Of a DNA stretch of 58,978 nt, positions 1 through 7,501 are shown piece by piece. This DNA comes from Myxococcales bacterium. GTDB taxonomy: Bacteria; Myxococcota_A; UBA9160; SZUA-336. The notes under the pieces are model-generated. The model was not told the origin of the DNA, searched no databases, and saw nothing but the letters and a program-made list of their open reading frames with translations. Position numbers and translations under genes: made by a program. How positions within the stretch are numbered: position 1 is the stretch's first letter; every line of letters begins with the position of its first letter. The DNA is taken from positions 1 through 58,978 of the forward strand of contig JABSQV010000056.1 in assembly GCA_013215565.1 (NCBI GenBank), read 5' to 3'.

Positions 1-888
1 GAACAGGTAGTCGTAGTTCGCGCGGACGCGGTTCCGGTCGAAGTGGTTCACGATGTAGGCCGCGCGCTTTGCCGGATACGCGATCGGGGTCTGCCCGGTC
101 GGGGCCGACCAGAGCGCCACGATCTGCCAGCGGCCCGAAGGCGGCGTCCAGACGAGTTCGAGATCTTCATCCACGAAGCCGTCGAGTACGCGGAGGTTCG
201 CAGGGTCCAGTTCGACCGGGCCCGCGCCGCCCGCGCGTTCGGCAGCGAGAACCCGGGCGCCGACGACGGCCACGAGATCGCCTTGGGACGGCCCGAGTGA
301 AACCCGGACCTCGCCGCCGCCCTCGACGCGGAGCGCGCGGTGCGTGAGACCCAGCAGGCCGTCGGCGAGTTCGACGGCCGGACTGCCCGTCGGCCAGCTG
401 GCTCCGGCCGTCAGATCGACTCCGATCCCGGCCTGCCGGGCTGCCTCGAGTGCGACCCGGAGGTTCCGGTAGTAGCGCTCGCTGTCGAAGCTCAGGATGC
501 GCGCGATCTGGTCCGGGGGCAGATCTCGCGGCAGCCCGAACCCGAACGACTGGATCTCCACGCCGCCGAAGCGCTTGCTCGCGAACATCTCGATCTCTCG
601 GCGCAACTCGGCCGGTTCTACGTCGTTTCCGGGCCACCACCAGCGCGTCCAGGGCCGGAAGGAGACGCCCGGATTCCGGAAACTGTCCGCGTCGAAGCTC
701 TCTTGGGGAGTCCCGTTCGCGGGGGCTGCTGGCGATCCGGGCGGAGCGGCTTCGTCTGCGAGGTAGGCGAGGATTCCGGAGCCGCGCGACGGGTCGTCTC
801 CCGCTGCCCAGAAGCTCTGTAGCAGGTAGGCGGCCAGCGCCAGGGCCGCGATTCCGAGCGCGACGGCGATCGTTCGCGCGCGGGTCAT
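1..888 (-). CDS. GH106-like (alpha-L-rhamnosidase type) glycoside hydrolase, C-terminus cut by window edge
   Basis: From an ATG at 888 the frame stays open for 296 codons to the window edge, so only the N-terminal part is present. Residues 5-27 are a hydrophobic signal or anchor segment after a short basic start. Residues 78-90 (RPWTRWWWPGNDV) followed by a FGGVEIQSF block near 107-115 are the N-terminal signature I associate with the GH106 family, large exo-acting glycosidases cutting terminal rhamnose from plant or bacterial polysaccharides. The product should therefore be exported or membrane-anchored. The catalytic part lies outside the window, so substrate cannot be judged. It follows the membrane-protein gene ending at 911 by 22 bases on the same strand, so the two are probably cotranscribed. 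Confidence 0.7.
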   Translation of the reverse strand, partial: MTRARTIAVALGIAALALAAYLLQSFWAAGDDPSRGSGILAYLADEAAPPGSPAAPANGTPQESFDADSFRNPGVSFRPWTRWWWPGNDVEPAELRREIEMFASKRFGGVEIQSFGFGLPRDLPPDQIARILSFDSERYYRNLRVALEAARQAGIGVDLTAGASWPTGSPAVELADGLLGLTHRALRVEGGGEVRVSLGPSQGDLVAVVGARVLAAERAGGAGPVELDPANLRVLDGFVDEDLELVWTPPSGRWQIVALWSAPTGQTPIAYPAKRAAYIVNHFDRNRVRANYDYLF

Positions 889-910
889 CCGGGCGAGGTT
901 CCGCGCCCGT

Positions 911-1624
911 TCACTCGAGCGCGCTGCTGGGCAGCTGTTCGACCACGGCACCCCCCAGCCACGGGCCGACGCCGATTGCCATCAACAAGGCGACCCGGGC
1001 CAGGGTCGAAGCCCCGAATGGCCACTCGCGGACCGCCTCGAGCATCTTCTTGTAAGTCACCAGGTTCGCGAGCCGCGCGTCCATCGCAGCACCTGGAGCG
1101 ACACGCGGATCCGGGCTGGTCTGCGATGTCGGAAACAGCTTTGTGCGTTCGCGCTCGATCTCGCGGCTCAGTCGGTCGAGCTCGAGCCCCTTCGCGGCGA
1201 TGGAGCTGCGGCGAACCCCGAGAACGGGCAGTAGGAACCCGATGCCTGCGACGATTAGTCCGACGCTCACGGCTCCGACGTTCGTCCATCCGGGTGCGGG
1301 GCCGAGAAAGAACAGCGAGAAGATCGTGAGCGCCAGCATCCAGATGATCGCGCTGCGCTGGCGCTTGCGTGCGAACGGAGCGAGCGGCCGCAGGTTCGCC
1401 AGGTCCACTTGCAGGTGGCTCCGTCCGAGCCGGAAGAACCTGCTTGCGAGGTTGAATTCGTGGTCTGCGAGCAGCGCAAACAGCACGGCGACCAGAGTCA
1501 TGCGCGAACATACGACCGCGAAGTAGGGCTCGCTGAGTGGCGGTCGACCGTATCCCGCCAGGAGGTAAGAAATCAGCAAGGCGTTGCCCGCTTCCCACCA
1601 GCCGAACGGGAGCTCGTCGAACAT
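911..1624 (-). CDS. Polytopic membrane protein of unknown function
   Basis: A 237-residue protein from the ATG at 1624 (start MFDELPFGWW). An in-frame ATG at 1738 would add 38 residues that do not look like a signal peptide; I prefer the shorter form, although the ribosome site is weak for both. Four to five hydrophobic segments are visible, around residues 10-27, 35-52, 91-111, 116-138 and near the C-terminus (a VALLMAIGVGPW segment), with a charged stretch rich in Arg/Glu (LDRLSREIERERTK) between the fourth and fifth. I do not recognise a family. It lies just upstream of the glycosidase gene on the same strand and is divergent from tldD, so regulatory sequence is expected in 1625-1819; no strong promoter is evident there. 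Confidence 0.6.
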   Translation of the reverse strand: MFDELPFGWWEAGNALLISYLLAGYGRPPLSEPYFAVVCSRMTLVAVLFALLADHEFNLASRFFRLGRSHLQVDLANLRPLAPFARKRQRSAIIWMLALTIFSLFFLGPAPGWTNVGAVSVGLIVAGIGFLLPVLGVRRSSIAAKGLELDRLSREIERERTKLFPTSQTSPDPRVAPGAAMDARLANLVTYKKMLEAVREWPFGASTLARVALLMAIGVGPWLGGAVVEQLPSSALE

Positions 1625-1819
1625 TCGCAGTCCGAAGCCCGAGGCTCGGCACGGGTCCGCCGATGCTGCTGGCGTGTGCTCGTCTTCGGTGGTCGCAGAC
1701 AAGAGGAAACCTCGCCCGGAGCCTACACGGAAGAGCATCGCAATGCTCTCAGCGACTCGAGCGGCGCTCTTCCGAGAGCTGGGATAAGCTGGGTTCCGCG
1801 ACCGTGCAGGGGAGGGCCG

Positions 1820-3211
1820 ATGCGGAATTTGCTTCGCGATCTCGTCCGTGAAAGTCCGGGCTATGTCGAACTTCGGTACCACGACCGGCATACGAACTCG
1901 GTCTCGGTCGAGCAGGGCCGGGTCGAAGGCGCGCAGAAAAATCAGCGTCGAGGGGTTGGCGTACGCGTGCTCGAGCGCGGGACGTTCGGCTTCGGGAGCA
2001 CGAGCCGCGTAGATGCGGGATCGATCCGGGCTGCGATTGAGCGCGCCCGCGCAGCCGCGCGCGGAGCCAGCGCCTACCGCCGCGAAGCGGTCCCCGAACT
2101 CGCGCCCGTGGAGCTTGCGCGCGGCAGCTTCACCGATCCGGCCTTCGAGGCGCTTGCGGAAAAGCCGCTCGAAGAAAAGGTCGGTCTCGCGCTCGAGATG
2201 GAGCAGGTCGTGCGTGCGTCCTCGGCCTCGGTGCAGTCGGGACAGTGCCGCTACACCGAGATCTTCGAGGAGAAGGTGATCGCGACCTCGGATGGCGCAG
2301 ACGCCGAGATTCGGCTGGTACGGCCCGAGTTTCGGGTCGGCGCGGTGGCCGAGCGCGACGGCGAACTGCAGCGGGCATCTGAGTCGATTGGGGTCACGGG
2401 CGACTGGGAGTGCCTGTTCGAGCGCGCGAAACCGGAACAGCTCGCGGAGAGAGCCTCGCGGACCGCGGTCGACCTGCTCGGTGCCGGCTATCCCGAGGGC
2501 GGCCGCGCGACCGTGATCCTGGCCCCCGCGCTCGTGGGACTTCTCGCGCACGAGGCGATCGGCCACACGGTCGAGGCCGACTTCGTGCGGTCGGGATCGG
2601 TGGCGCAGGGCAAGCTCGGAGACAGAGTTGCGAGCGACCTCGTTACGCTGGTGGACAGCGGGGTGTCGGAGTTTGCGGACGGCGCGGGCGGCACGCTCCC
2701 GGTCGATGACGAGGGCGTTCCGGCGGGCCGCACCACGATCATCCGGAACGGCTTCCTGCGCTCCTACCTCCACAACCGCGAGTCCGCGGCGCGCTTCGGG
2801 GTCGCCCCGACTGGCAACGCGCGCGCCTGGGAGTTCTCGGATCAGCCCCTGATCCGCATGCGCAACACCTACATCGAGCCCGGCGAGGCGACGCTCGAGG
2901 AGATGATCGCGGGCGTCAGCGATGGCTACCTGCTCGAAGGACCCCAGGGTGGACAGGCCGACGCGACCGGCGAGTTCATGTTTGGCGTGCAGGAGGCACG
3001 GCGCATTCGCAACGGCCGCGTGGCCGAGTTGGTGCGGGGCGTAACGATTAGCGGGATCGCGTTCGACGTACTTCAGACGGTCGACGCCGTGTCGCGCGAG
3101 TTCCGCTGGGACCTGGGCTCGGGTTACTGCGGAAAGTTTCAGCCCGCCAAGGTCGACGCCGGCGGACCCTACCTCCGCTGCCGGGCGGTGCTCGGGGGCC
3201 GCCAGTCGTGA
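1820..3211 (+). CDS. tldD: TldD metalloprotease subunit
   Basis: 463 residues, close to the usual TldD length. TldD and TldE (PmbA) form a heterodimeric zinc protease that trims unfolded peptides; in enterobacteria it matures microcin B17 and degrades the CcdA antitoxin. The HEAIGH motif at about residue 246 (HExxxH) is the zinc site of the active subunit. The ATG at 1820 is preceded by GGGGAGGG at a good ribosome-site distance; a longer open frame upstream has no such site. The stop overlaps the GTG start of the next gene (GTGA), so the two subunits are translationally coupled. A long antisense frame runs across this gene and is rejected as a shadow. Confidence 0.93.
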   Translation: MRNLLRDLVRESPGYVELRYHDRHTNSVSVEQGRVEGAQKNQRRGVGVRVLERGTFGFGSTSRVDAGSIRAAIERARAAARGASAYRREAVPELAPVELARGSFTDPAFEALAEKPLEEKVGLALEMEQVVRASSASVQSGQCRYTEIFEEKVIATSDGADAEIRLVRPEFRVGAVAERDGELQRASESIGVTGDWECLFERAKPEQLAERASRTAVDLLGAGYPEGGRATVILAPALVGLLAHEAIGHTVEADFVRSGSVAQGKLGDRVASDLVTLVDSGVSEFADGAGGTLPVDDEGVPAGRTTIIRNGFLRSYLHNRESAARFGVAPTGNARAWEFSDQPLIRMRNTYIEPGEATLEEMIAGVSDGYLLEGPQGGQADATGEFMFGVQEARRIRNGRVAELVRGVTISGIAFDVLQTVDAVSREFRWDLGSGYCGKFQPAKVDAGGPYLRCRAVLGGRQS

Positions 3212-4566
3212 GCCCGGACGGGCTACTCGGACTCTGCCGCGAATCCGTCGCACGCGCGGCGAAGCTCGGGGCCGATCAGGCCGAGGTCTGCGCCTCGTCG
3301 GTGCACGAGTCAAAGGTGAACCTCGAATCGGACGACCTCGGGACCGCGCAGACGCACCAGGAAGAGAATTTCGGCATCCGGGTCCGGCGCGCCGGCTCGA
3401 CCGGCTTTTCGGCCACCAACGACGCGAGCCCCGCGGCGATCGACGAGGCGATCGAGGCCGCGCTCGCGCTCGCGCGGGTGACGCCGCCCGATCCGCACGA
3501 CGCGATCGCGGAGCCCGAGCCCGCGAGCGCCGTAGAGGGCCTGTACGACGCCGCGCTTGCGGAACTCGACGTTGCCAGCGTCGGCCGGCTCTGCGGCGAA
3601 CTGGCGGCGCGGGTACGCGCGATCGATCCCCGGGTCAGACTCGACTCGGGCTGGGTCTCGGTGGGTTCGAGTGTGTCCGCGCTCGCGAGTTCGACCGGGA
3701 GCGAGGTGTCCGAGCGCGCCACCGACGCGCAGGCGCTGCTCTTCGGCATGGCGGTCGACGGAGACAAGGTTGGGAGCTTCGATCACGAAGCGGCCGACGT
3801 TTGTTCGCTCCGTGAGTTCGAAGCGGAACTCAAGCTCGTGCCCGAGCGGTTCGTGACGCGTGTACTGTCGCCGCTCGAAGCAGGGCCGGGACGGACCTTT
3901 TGCGGGAGCCTGGTGCTCTCCGCCGAAGCGGTGGCCGAGTTCGTGCTGCCGGCCCTTTCGGACGCGCTCTCGGCGCAGTCCGTGCGGACCGGGTCCAGTC
4001 TGCTGGCCGGGAAGCTCGGGGAGCGGCTCTTCTCCGAAGGGCTCACGCTCGTGGACGACGCCGGGCTGCCGGGGCGCCCGGGCTCTTCGGCCTTCGACCG
4101 CGAAGGGCTCGCGCACCAGCGGTTGGTGCTGATCGATGCCGGCAGGCCGCGCGAGTATCTCTACAACTCGCGCGAGGCGCGCGCGGCGGAGCGAGCCGTG
4201 GGCTCGACGCGGCACGCAGCGGGAGGCGCGCGCACGCCTCCCGGGATCGGACCCACGAACCTGCTGCTCGCGGCCGGCGAACTCGAGCGGGACGCGCTAC
4301 TCGGGGAAGTGGCAGAGGGCGTGTTGCTCCAGCGCTTCTCGGGCAACACGGATTCGGTCTCGGGCGATTTCTCGGGCGTGGCCAAGGGGAGCTTTCTGCT
4401 CTCACGGGGAGAGCCGCCACGCCCGATCACCGAGACGCTGCTTTCCGGGAACCTGTTTGAACTTCTGGCGCAGATTTCGGGGATCGGGCGGGAACTGCGC
4501 TGGATCGACGGTTCGGTTTGCGTCCCGATGCTGCGACTCGAAGGCGTCTCGGTGACTTCGAACTGA
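3208..4566 (+). CDS. tldE: TldE/PmbA-type protease subunit
   Basis: 452 residues starting at a GTG overlapping the tldD stop. It has the PmbA-family layout: an N-terminal domain including the EENFGIRV strand, and a C-terminal barrel half ending with a conserved block near residues 354-440 (NTDSVSGDFSG, then SGIGRELRW). No HExxxH motif is present, as expected for TldE, which shapes the cavity while TldD carries the metal. The co-located, overlapping pair strongly supports a functional heterodimer. The gene ends normally; the sequence just after its stop contains an unrelated PEP-CTERM tail in the +1 frame (see separate entry). Confidence 0.92.
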   Translation: MSPDGLLGLCRESVARAAKLGADQAEVCASSVHESKVNLESDDLGTAQTHQEENFGIRVRRAGSTGFSATNDASPAAIDEAIEAALALARVTPPDPHDAIAEPEPASAVEGLYDAALAELDVASVGRLCGELAARVRAIDPRVRLDSGWVSVGSSVSALASSTGSEVSERATDAQALLFGMAVDGDKVGSFDHEAADVCSLREFEAELKLVPERFVTRVLSPLEAGPGRTFCGSLVLSAEAVAEFVLPALSDALSAQSVRTGSSLLAGKLGERLFSEGLTLVDDAGLPGRPGSSAFDREGLAHQRLVLIDAGRPREYLYNSREARAAERAVGSTRHAAGGARTPPGIGPTNLLLAAGELERDALLGEVAEGVLLQRFSGNTDSVSGDFSGVAKGSFLLSRGEPPRPITETLLSGNLFELLAQISGIGRELRWIDGSVCVPMLRLEGVSVTSN

Positions 4567-4582
4567 GTTCCGTTTCCAATCA

Positions 4583-4681
4583 GTCCCCGAACCTACCCTC
4601 GGACTCCTAACCGGCCTCAGCCTACTCGGGCTTGCTGCGTTCCGGTGTCGACGCGGGTATAAGTCCCACGCCCCGGTCTAG
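4583..4681 (+). pseudogene. Orphan PEP-CTERM sorting tail (remnant, no gene body)
   Basis: Reading from 4583 gives VPEPTLGLLTGLSLLGLAAF, then an Arg-rich RCRRGYK cluster and a TAG stop at 4679-4681: a complete PEP-CTERM anchor (PEP motif, hydrophobic helix, basic end). No signal peptide or body precedes it; 16 bases upstream is the tldE stop. The first 66 bases differ from the tail of the intact PEP-CTERM gene (5329-5412) at only about ten positions, mostly third codon positions, so it appears to be the residue of a former tandem paralogue whose 5' part was deleted. Read-through or a +1 shift from tldE could in principle append it, but I see no shift signal. Confidence 0.6.
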
Positions 4682-4687
4682 GCATCG

Positions 4688-4717
4688 TTAGGTCGGGGGT
4701 ATCTCGTAGTGTATGCT
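4688..4717 (+). promoter_or_regulatory. Possible promoter for the PEP-CTERM gene
   Basis: A TATGCT hexamer at 4712-4717 resembles a -10 box and lies about 30 bases before the ATG at 4747. The matching -35 position (4688-4693, TTAGGT) is weak. Tentative. Confidence 0.25.
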
Positions 4718-4746
4718 CGCCTAGGGGCGGTAAGTGCAGAGAACTC

Positions 4747-5412
4747 ATGCGGTATCTGGTCCTTGTTGCGTTGCTCTCCACGTTGGTCCTTGCCGTTGCT
4801 GGCCCCGCCAGAGCCGCATCCCTACCCGTCCCGAACGGCGGTTTTGAAGATCCGGTCGTAGCGGACGGTTCGCAGGTGCTCGGCGTCGGTGCCCCTTGGG
4901 GCCTGACCGGCGGCAGTTCCAACAAGCCATTCACACAGAACCCCGCGGGCGCTGGCATCGGCGTAGCCGAAGGGGAGCAGAGGGTAGAGATACGGGCTGG
5001 ACCTCTGGGAGAATTCCAGTCCATTCGGCAGACGCTGACTGAAACCTATCAGGCGAACTTCGTATACGTCCTGATCCTGACGCCCCTGGAGACCACGGGC
5101 GTCCCTACGCTATCAATCACCTTAGACGGACTGGCATCTGGCAACTTTGGTCCGACGAGTCTAACGAACGCGCTAGGGCTAGAGATCGGCATTGCAGGTC
5201 CAGTTCTGCCGGGGAGTCCGTTCATCGGACAGCCCATCGCGATCACTGCCGGGGTCTTAGTAGATCAGGTCGGCGTAATCCCGCCCTCGGCGGTTGCACT
5301 AGATCGTGTCCGGGTGCTTGCGCTGCCGGTCCCCGAACCACCCCTCGGACTCCTGACCGCCCTCGCCCTGCTTGGGCTCGCTGCGTTCCGGCGTCGGGGG
5401 TCTCTTCCCTAG
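4747..5412 (+). CDS. PEP-CTERM sorting-domain exported protein
   Basis: 221 residues. A signal peptide covers residues 1-23 (cleavage likely after ARA), the mature start holds NGGFEDP (30-36), a common opening of secreted PEP-CTERM proteins with beta-sandwich bodies, and the last 27 residues hold VPEP, a hydrophobic helix and FRRR. Such proteins are recognised by an exosortase (EpsH family) at the inner membrane and delivered to the surface or extracellular matrix; no exosortase is in this window. The body has no catalytic motif I recognise. Codon use is looser than in the neighbours (TTA, CTA, TCA and ATA occur), suggesting a recently acquired or weakly constrained gene. Its 3' end overlaps the convergent zinc-ribbon reading frame. 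Confidence 0.85.
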   Translation: MRYLVLVALLSTLVLAVAGPARAASLPVPNGGFEDPVVADGSQVLGVGAPWGLTGGSSNKPFTQNPAGAGIGVAEGEQRVEIRAGPLGEFQSIRQTLTETYQANFVYVLILTPLETTGVPTLSITLDGLASGNFGPTSLTNALGLEIGIAGPVLPGSPFIGQPIAITAGVLVDQVGVIPPSAVALDRVRVLALPVPEPPLGLLTALALLGLAAFRRRGSLP

Positions 5413-5599
5413 GTCGGCGCCGACCTTCTTCGCTACGGCTTCGACCGACGCCTTCAGATTGGTGAGGTCCGTACGGATGCAGTGGAGCGAGAGCAGGTGG
5501 TAGCAACCGCTGCAGACGACTTTGGTCTGGCCGTTGTCTTGCCGCGGTATCGGAGAACTTGAAGTTTGCGAGATTCGTCCGGCAGTGCTCACACCGCAT
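5299..5599 (-). pseudogene. Small zinc-ribbon protein, split by a frameshift
   Basis: From the ATG at 5599 the frame reads MRCEHCRTNLANFKF, a CxxC knuckle, then runs into an unrelated tail. The next frame on the same strand, from about 5545, continues QDNGQTKVVCSGCYHLL, the matching second CxxC knuckle, followed by a plausible helix (TNLKASVEAVAKKVGADL) and a stop at 5299. Removing one base near 5545-5551 joins them into a protein of about 99 residues with a four-cysteine zinc ribbon. Either the gene is broken or the sequence carries a one-base error. The 3' part overlaps the convergent PEP-CTERM gene by 114 bases, so the natural end may differ. Function unknown; small zinc ribbons of this type often bind nucleic acid. 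Confidence 0.5.
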
Positions 5600-5752
5600 C
5601 GAGCCGCCGGCGGATCCGGCCGAAGCTTCGACCTCAGAAGCTGCGGCGCCCGTGATGAGCAGCGGATGAGCAGTCGCGGCCGAGTCATATTTACCTAGTG
5701 AATTCAGTCAGTTACATGGACTTTCCGGTCACCTCTGTTATTCTCGGGCGGG

Positions 5753-6901
5753 ATGGCACGTCTTTCTCCCGAGCAAGTGGAGCGTTACAAGCGGCATCTG
5801 CTGCTCGACGAAGTCGGGTCCGAGGGACAAGCGCGGCTGCTGGACGCTTCTGTTCTGATCGTGGGCGGCGGCGGACTCGGATCCCCGGCTGCACTGTATC
5901 TCGCGGCGGCCGGGATCGGACGGCTGGGACTCGTCGACTTCGACCTGGTCGACGCGTCGAATCTCCAGCGCCAGATCCTCTACACGACGCGCGACGTCGG
6001 ACGGCCCAAGGTCGAGACGGCACGAGCGCGTCTCGCGGAGCTCAACCCCGACACCGAAGTCGTGGCTTACGCCGAGAAGCTCGAAGCCGCGAATGCGGAG
6101 CGGATCCTCCGCGGCTACGACGTGGTTCTCGACGGCACCGATACCTTCCCGAGCCGCTACCTGATGAGCGACGTCTGCGTCTGGCTCGGGTTGCCGCTGG
6201 TCTACGGCAGCGTGATGAAGTTCGAGGGGCAGGTGAGCGTCTTCGATGCCCGGAGCGGCCCCTGCTACCGCTGTCTGTTTCCGGAACCGCCTGCTCCGGA
6301 GTTCGCCCCGAACTGCGCCGAAGCGGGGGTCCTCGGGGTCTTGCCGGGCGTGATCGGTCTGCTGCAGGCGACCGAGGTGCTGAAGCTCGTGCTCGAGCGC
6401 GGGACGACGCTCGCCGGGCGCCTGCTGACCTATGACGCCCTGTCCATGCAGATGCGCGAGTTCCGGGTCTCGAAGGATCCCGAATGTCCGGTCTGCGGTC
6501 CCGATCCTTCAATCCGGGAGCCGATCGACTACGAGGCCTTCTGTGCGAGTGCGGCGGAGGCTCCGCGGGCGGAGGGCATTCCCGAGGTCGCGCCGAGCGT
6601 CCTGAAGACGAGACTCGAGCGCAGCGAGGAACTGTTGCTCCTCGACGTTCGCGAGGACTGGGAAGAGGAGACCGCCCGCATCGAGGGCGCCCGGCGCATT
6701 GCGCTCGGCGAACTCGAGCGGCGCGCGTCCGAAGTCTCGGCGTGGAAGGACCGGTCGATCGTGATCCACTGCCATCACGGCGCGCGCAGCCGCAGCGCCT
6801 GCGAGCTGCTGCGCTCGCTCGGCTTCGAGCACGTCGAAAATCTCGCCGGCGGGATCGACCGCTGGTCGACCGAGGTCGATCCGGGCGTTCCGCGCTACTA
6901 G
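5753..6901 (+). CDS. MoeZ/MoeB-type adenylyltransferase-sulfurtransferase (ThiF domain plus rhodanese)
   Basis: 382 residues with an ATG at 5753 preceded by GGGCGGG. The N-terminal E1-like domain has the ATP loop GGGGLGS (38-44), the DFDLVDASNLQRQ segment, the CYRC and CPVC zinc-binding pairs, and a CAEAGVLG segment at the usual conjugating-cysteine site. The C-terminal rhodanese domain has the active loop CHHGARS (Cys340). Such fusions adenylate the C-terminal glycine of small sulfur carriers (MoaD, ThiS, CysO) and transfer sulfur to form a thiocarboxylate for molybdopterin, thiamine or cysteine synthesis. No carrier gene is adjacent, so the partner cannot be assigned. The gene stands alone between divergent and convergent neighbours. 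Confidence 0.9.
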   Translation: MARLSPEQVERYKRHLLLDEVGSEGQARLLDASVLIVGGGGLGSPAALYLAAAGIGRLGLVDFDLVDASNLQRQILYTTRDVGRPKVETARARLAELNPDTEVVAYAEKLEAANAERILRGYDVVLDGTDTFPSRYLMSDVCVWLGLPLVYGSVMKFEGQVSVFDARSGPCYRCLFPEPPAPEFAPNCAEAGVLGVLPGVIGLLQATEVLKLVLERGTTLAGRLLTYDALSMQMREFRVSKDPECPVCGPDPSIREPIDYEAFCASAAEAPRAEGIPEVAPSVLKTRLERSEELLLLDVREDWEEETARIEGARRIALGELERRASEVSAWKDRSIVIHCHHGARSRSACELLRSLGFEHVENLAGGIDRWSTEVDPGVPRY

Positions 6902-6941
6902 GCCCCGCGCGTCCCGCTGCAGGCTTTGGACGTCGAGGTCT

Positions 6942-6956
6942 CTCCGATCTTCGGAG
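6942..6956. terminator. Possible bidirectional hairpin between convergent genes
   Basis: CTCCGA and TCGGAG form a perfect 6-bp stem with a 3-base loop, located between the stop at 6901 (+) and the stop at 6965 (-). No T-run follows on either strand, so termination is inferred from location only. Confidence 0.3.
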
Positions 6957-6964
6957 CCCCGGCG

Positions 6965-7273
6965 CTAGGGCTTGGTTGCGCGGCGGCGGGAAGAGATCTG
7001 CTTGTCGTGATGCTTGCGGAGTTGACGCCGGACGCGCTCGAAACCTTCGGTCACCGCTTCGGCGAGGTCGCGTTTCTGTGCCGCGGCGGCGACGTCGAGG
7101 TCCTTGCCGGTTACGTGAACGTGCGCTTCGTGGTCGCCCTTGCTGTGCGACAGCGTCACCTCGTACTTTGAGGTTTCCGGAAACTCCTGGCTCAGGCCCT
7201 CGGCCAAGCGTTCGCACGCGCTCCGGACCGTGTCCGAGTGAGGTACGTCGTGAAAGTGGATTTGCAGGCTCAT
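6965..7273 (-). CDS. hpf: Ribosome hibernation promoting factor (HPF/RaiA family)
   Basis: 102 residues from the ATG at 7273 (start MSLQIHFHDVPHSD). The open frame extends upstream into the tRNA gene, so the internal ATG is the true start. The beta-alpha-beta layout, the HVHVTGKDLDVAAAA segment and the helix AVTEGFERVRRQLRKHHDK match the short HPF/YfiA family (sigma-54 modulation protein fold), which binds the 30S decoding channel and inactivates ribosomes in stationary phase or stress. The long-form C-terminal dimerisation domain is absent, so it is a short type. It lies directly downstream of tRNA-Sec on the same strand. Confidence 0.85.
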   Translation of the reverse strand: MSLQIHFHDVPHSDTVRSACERLAEGLSQEFPETSKYEVTLSHSKGDHEAHVHVTGKDLDVAAAAQKRDLAEAVTEGFERVRRQLRKHHDKQISSRRRATKP

Positions 7274-7331
7274 GCGTGCGCTCCCCTCGAGTTTCAGACG
7301 GTATCGCGGCGCGTGCGCCAGCCTCTGCGAT

Positions 7332-7430
7332 TGGCGGAAACGCACGGGAATCGAACCCGCCGAAGACCTGATCCCAGGCCTCCCACCGGATTTGAAGTCC
7401 GGGCCCGGCACCAGCTCGGGTCGCGCCTCC
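7332..7430 (-). tRNA. selC: tRNA-Sec (UCA anticodon)
   Basis: 99 nt including encoded CCA. The acceptor stem is 8 bp (GGAGGCGC with GCGTTTCC, two G-U pairs), which is diagnostic of bacterial selenocysteine tRNA. The D stem can form 6 bp with one bulge and a 4-base loop; the anticodon stem CCGGA/TCCGG encloses CTTCAAA, giving UCA, which reads UGA. A 7-bp variable arm (AGGCCTG with CAGGTCT) and a normal T arm follow; G precedes CCA. This implies the genome makes selenoproteins and encodes SelA, SelB and SelD, none of which is in this window. Confidence 0.95.
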
Positions 7431-7501
7431 AGTCGGAGAATTTACTACGAATCGCGGATTCGGGGGCGCCCGGTCGCCACCCGCGTGGGAGGGGCGGCGG
7501 C

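Noticed and set aside
911..3313. An 800-codon open frame on the minus strand covering tldD and beyond
   Set aside because: Only its first part (to 1624 or 1738) has membrane-protein character; the rest is the antisense shadow of tldD in high-GC sequence, without recognisable domains or start.
5299..5688. A 129-residue minus-strand ORF as an independent gene
   Set aside because: Its first half lacks family-like sequence; the useful part is better explained as the second piece of the frameshifted zinc-ribbon gene starting at 5599.
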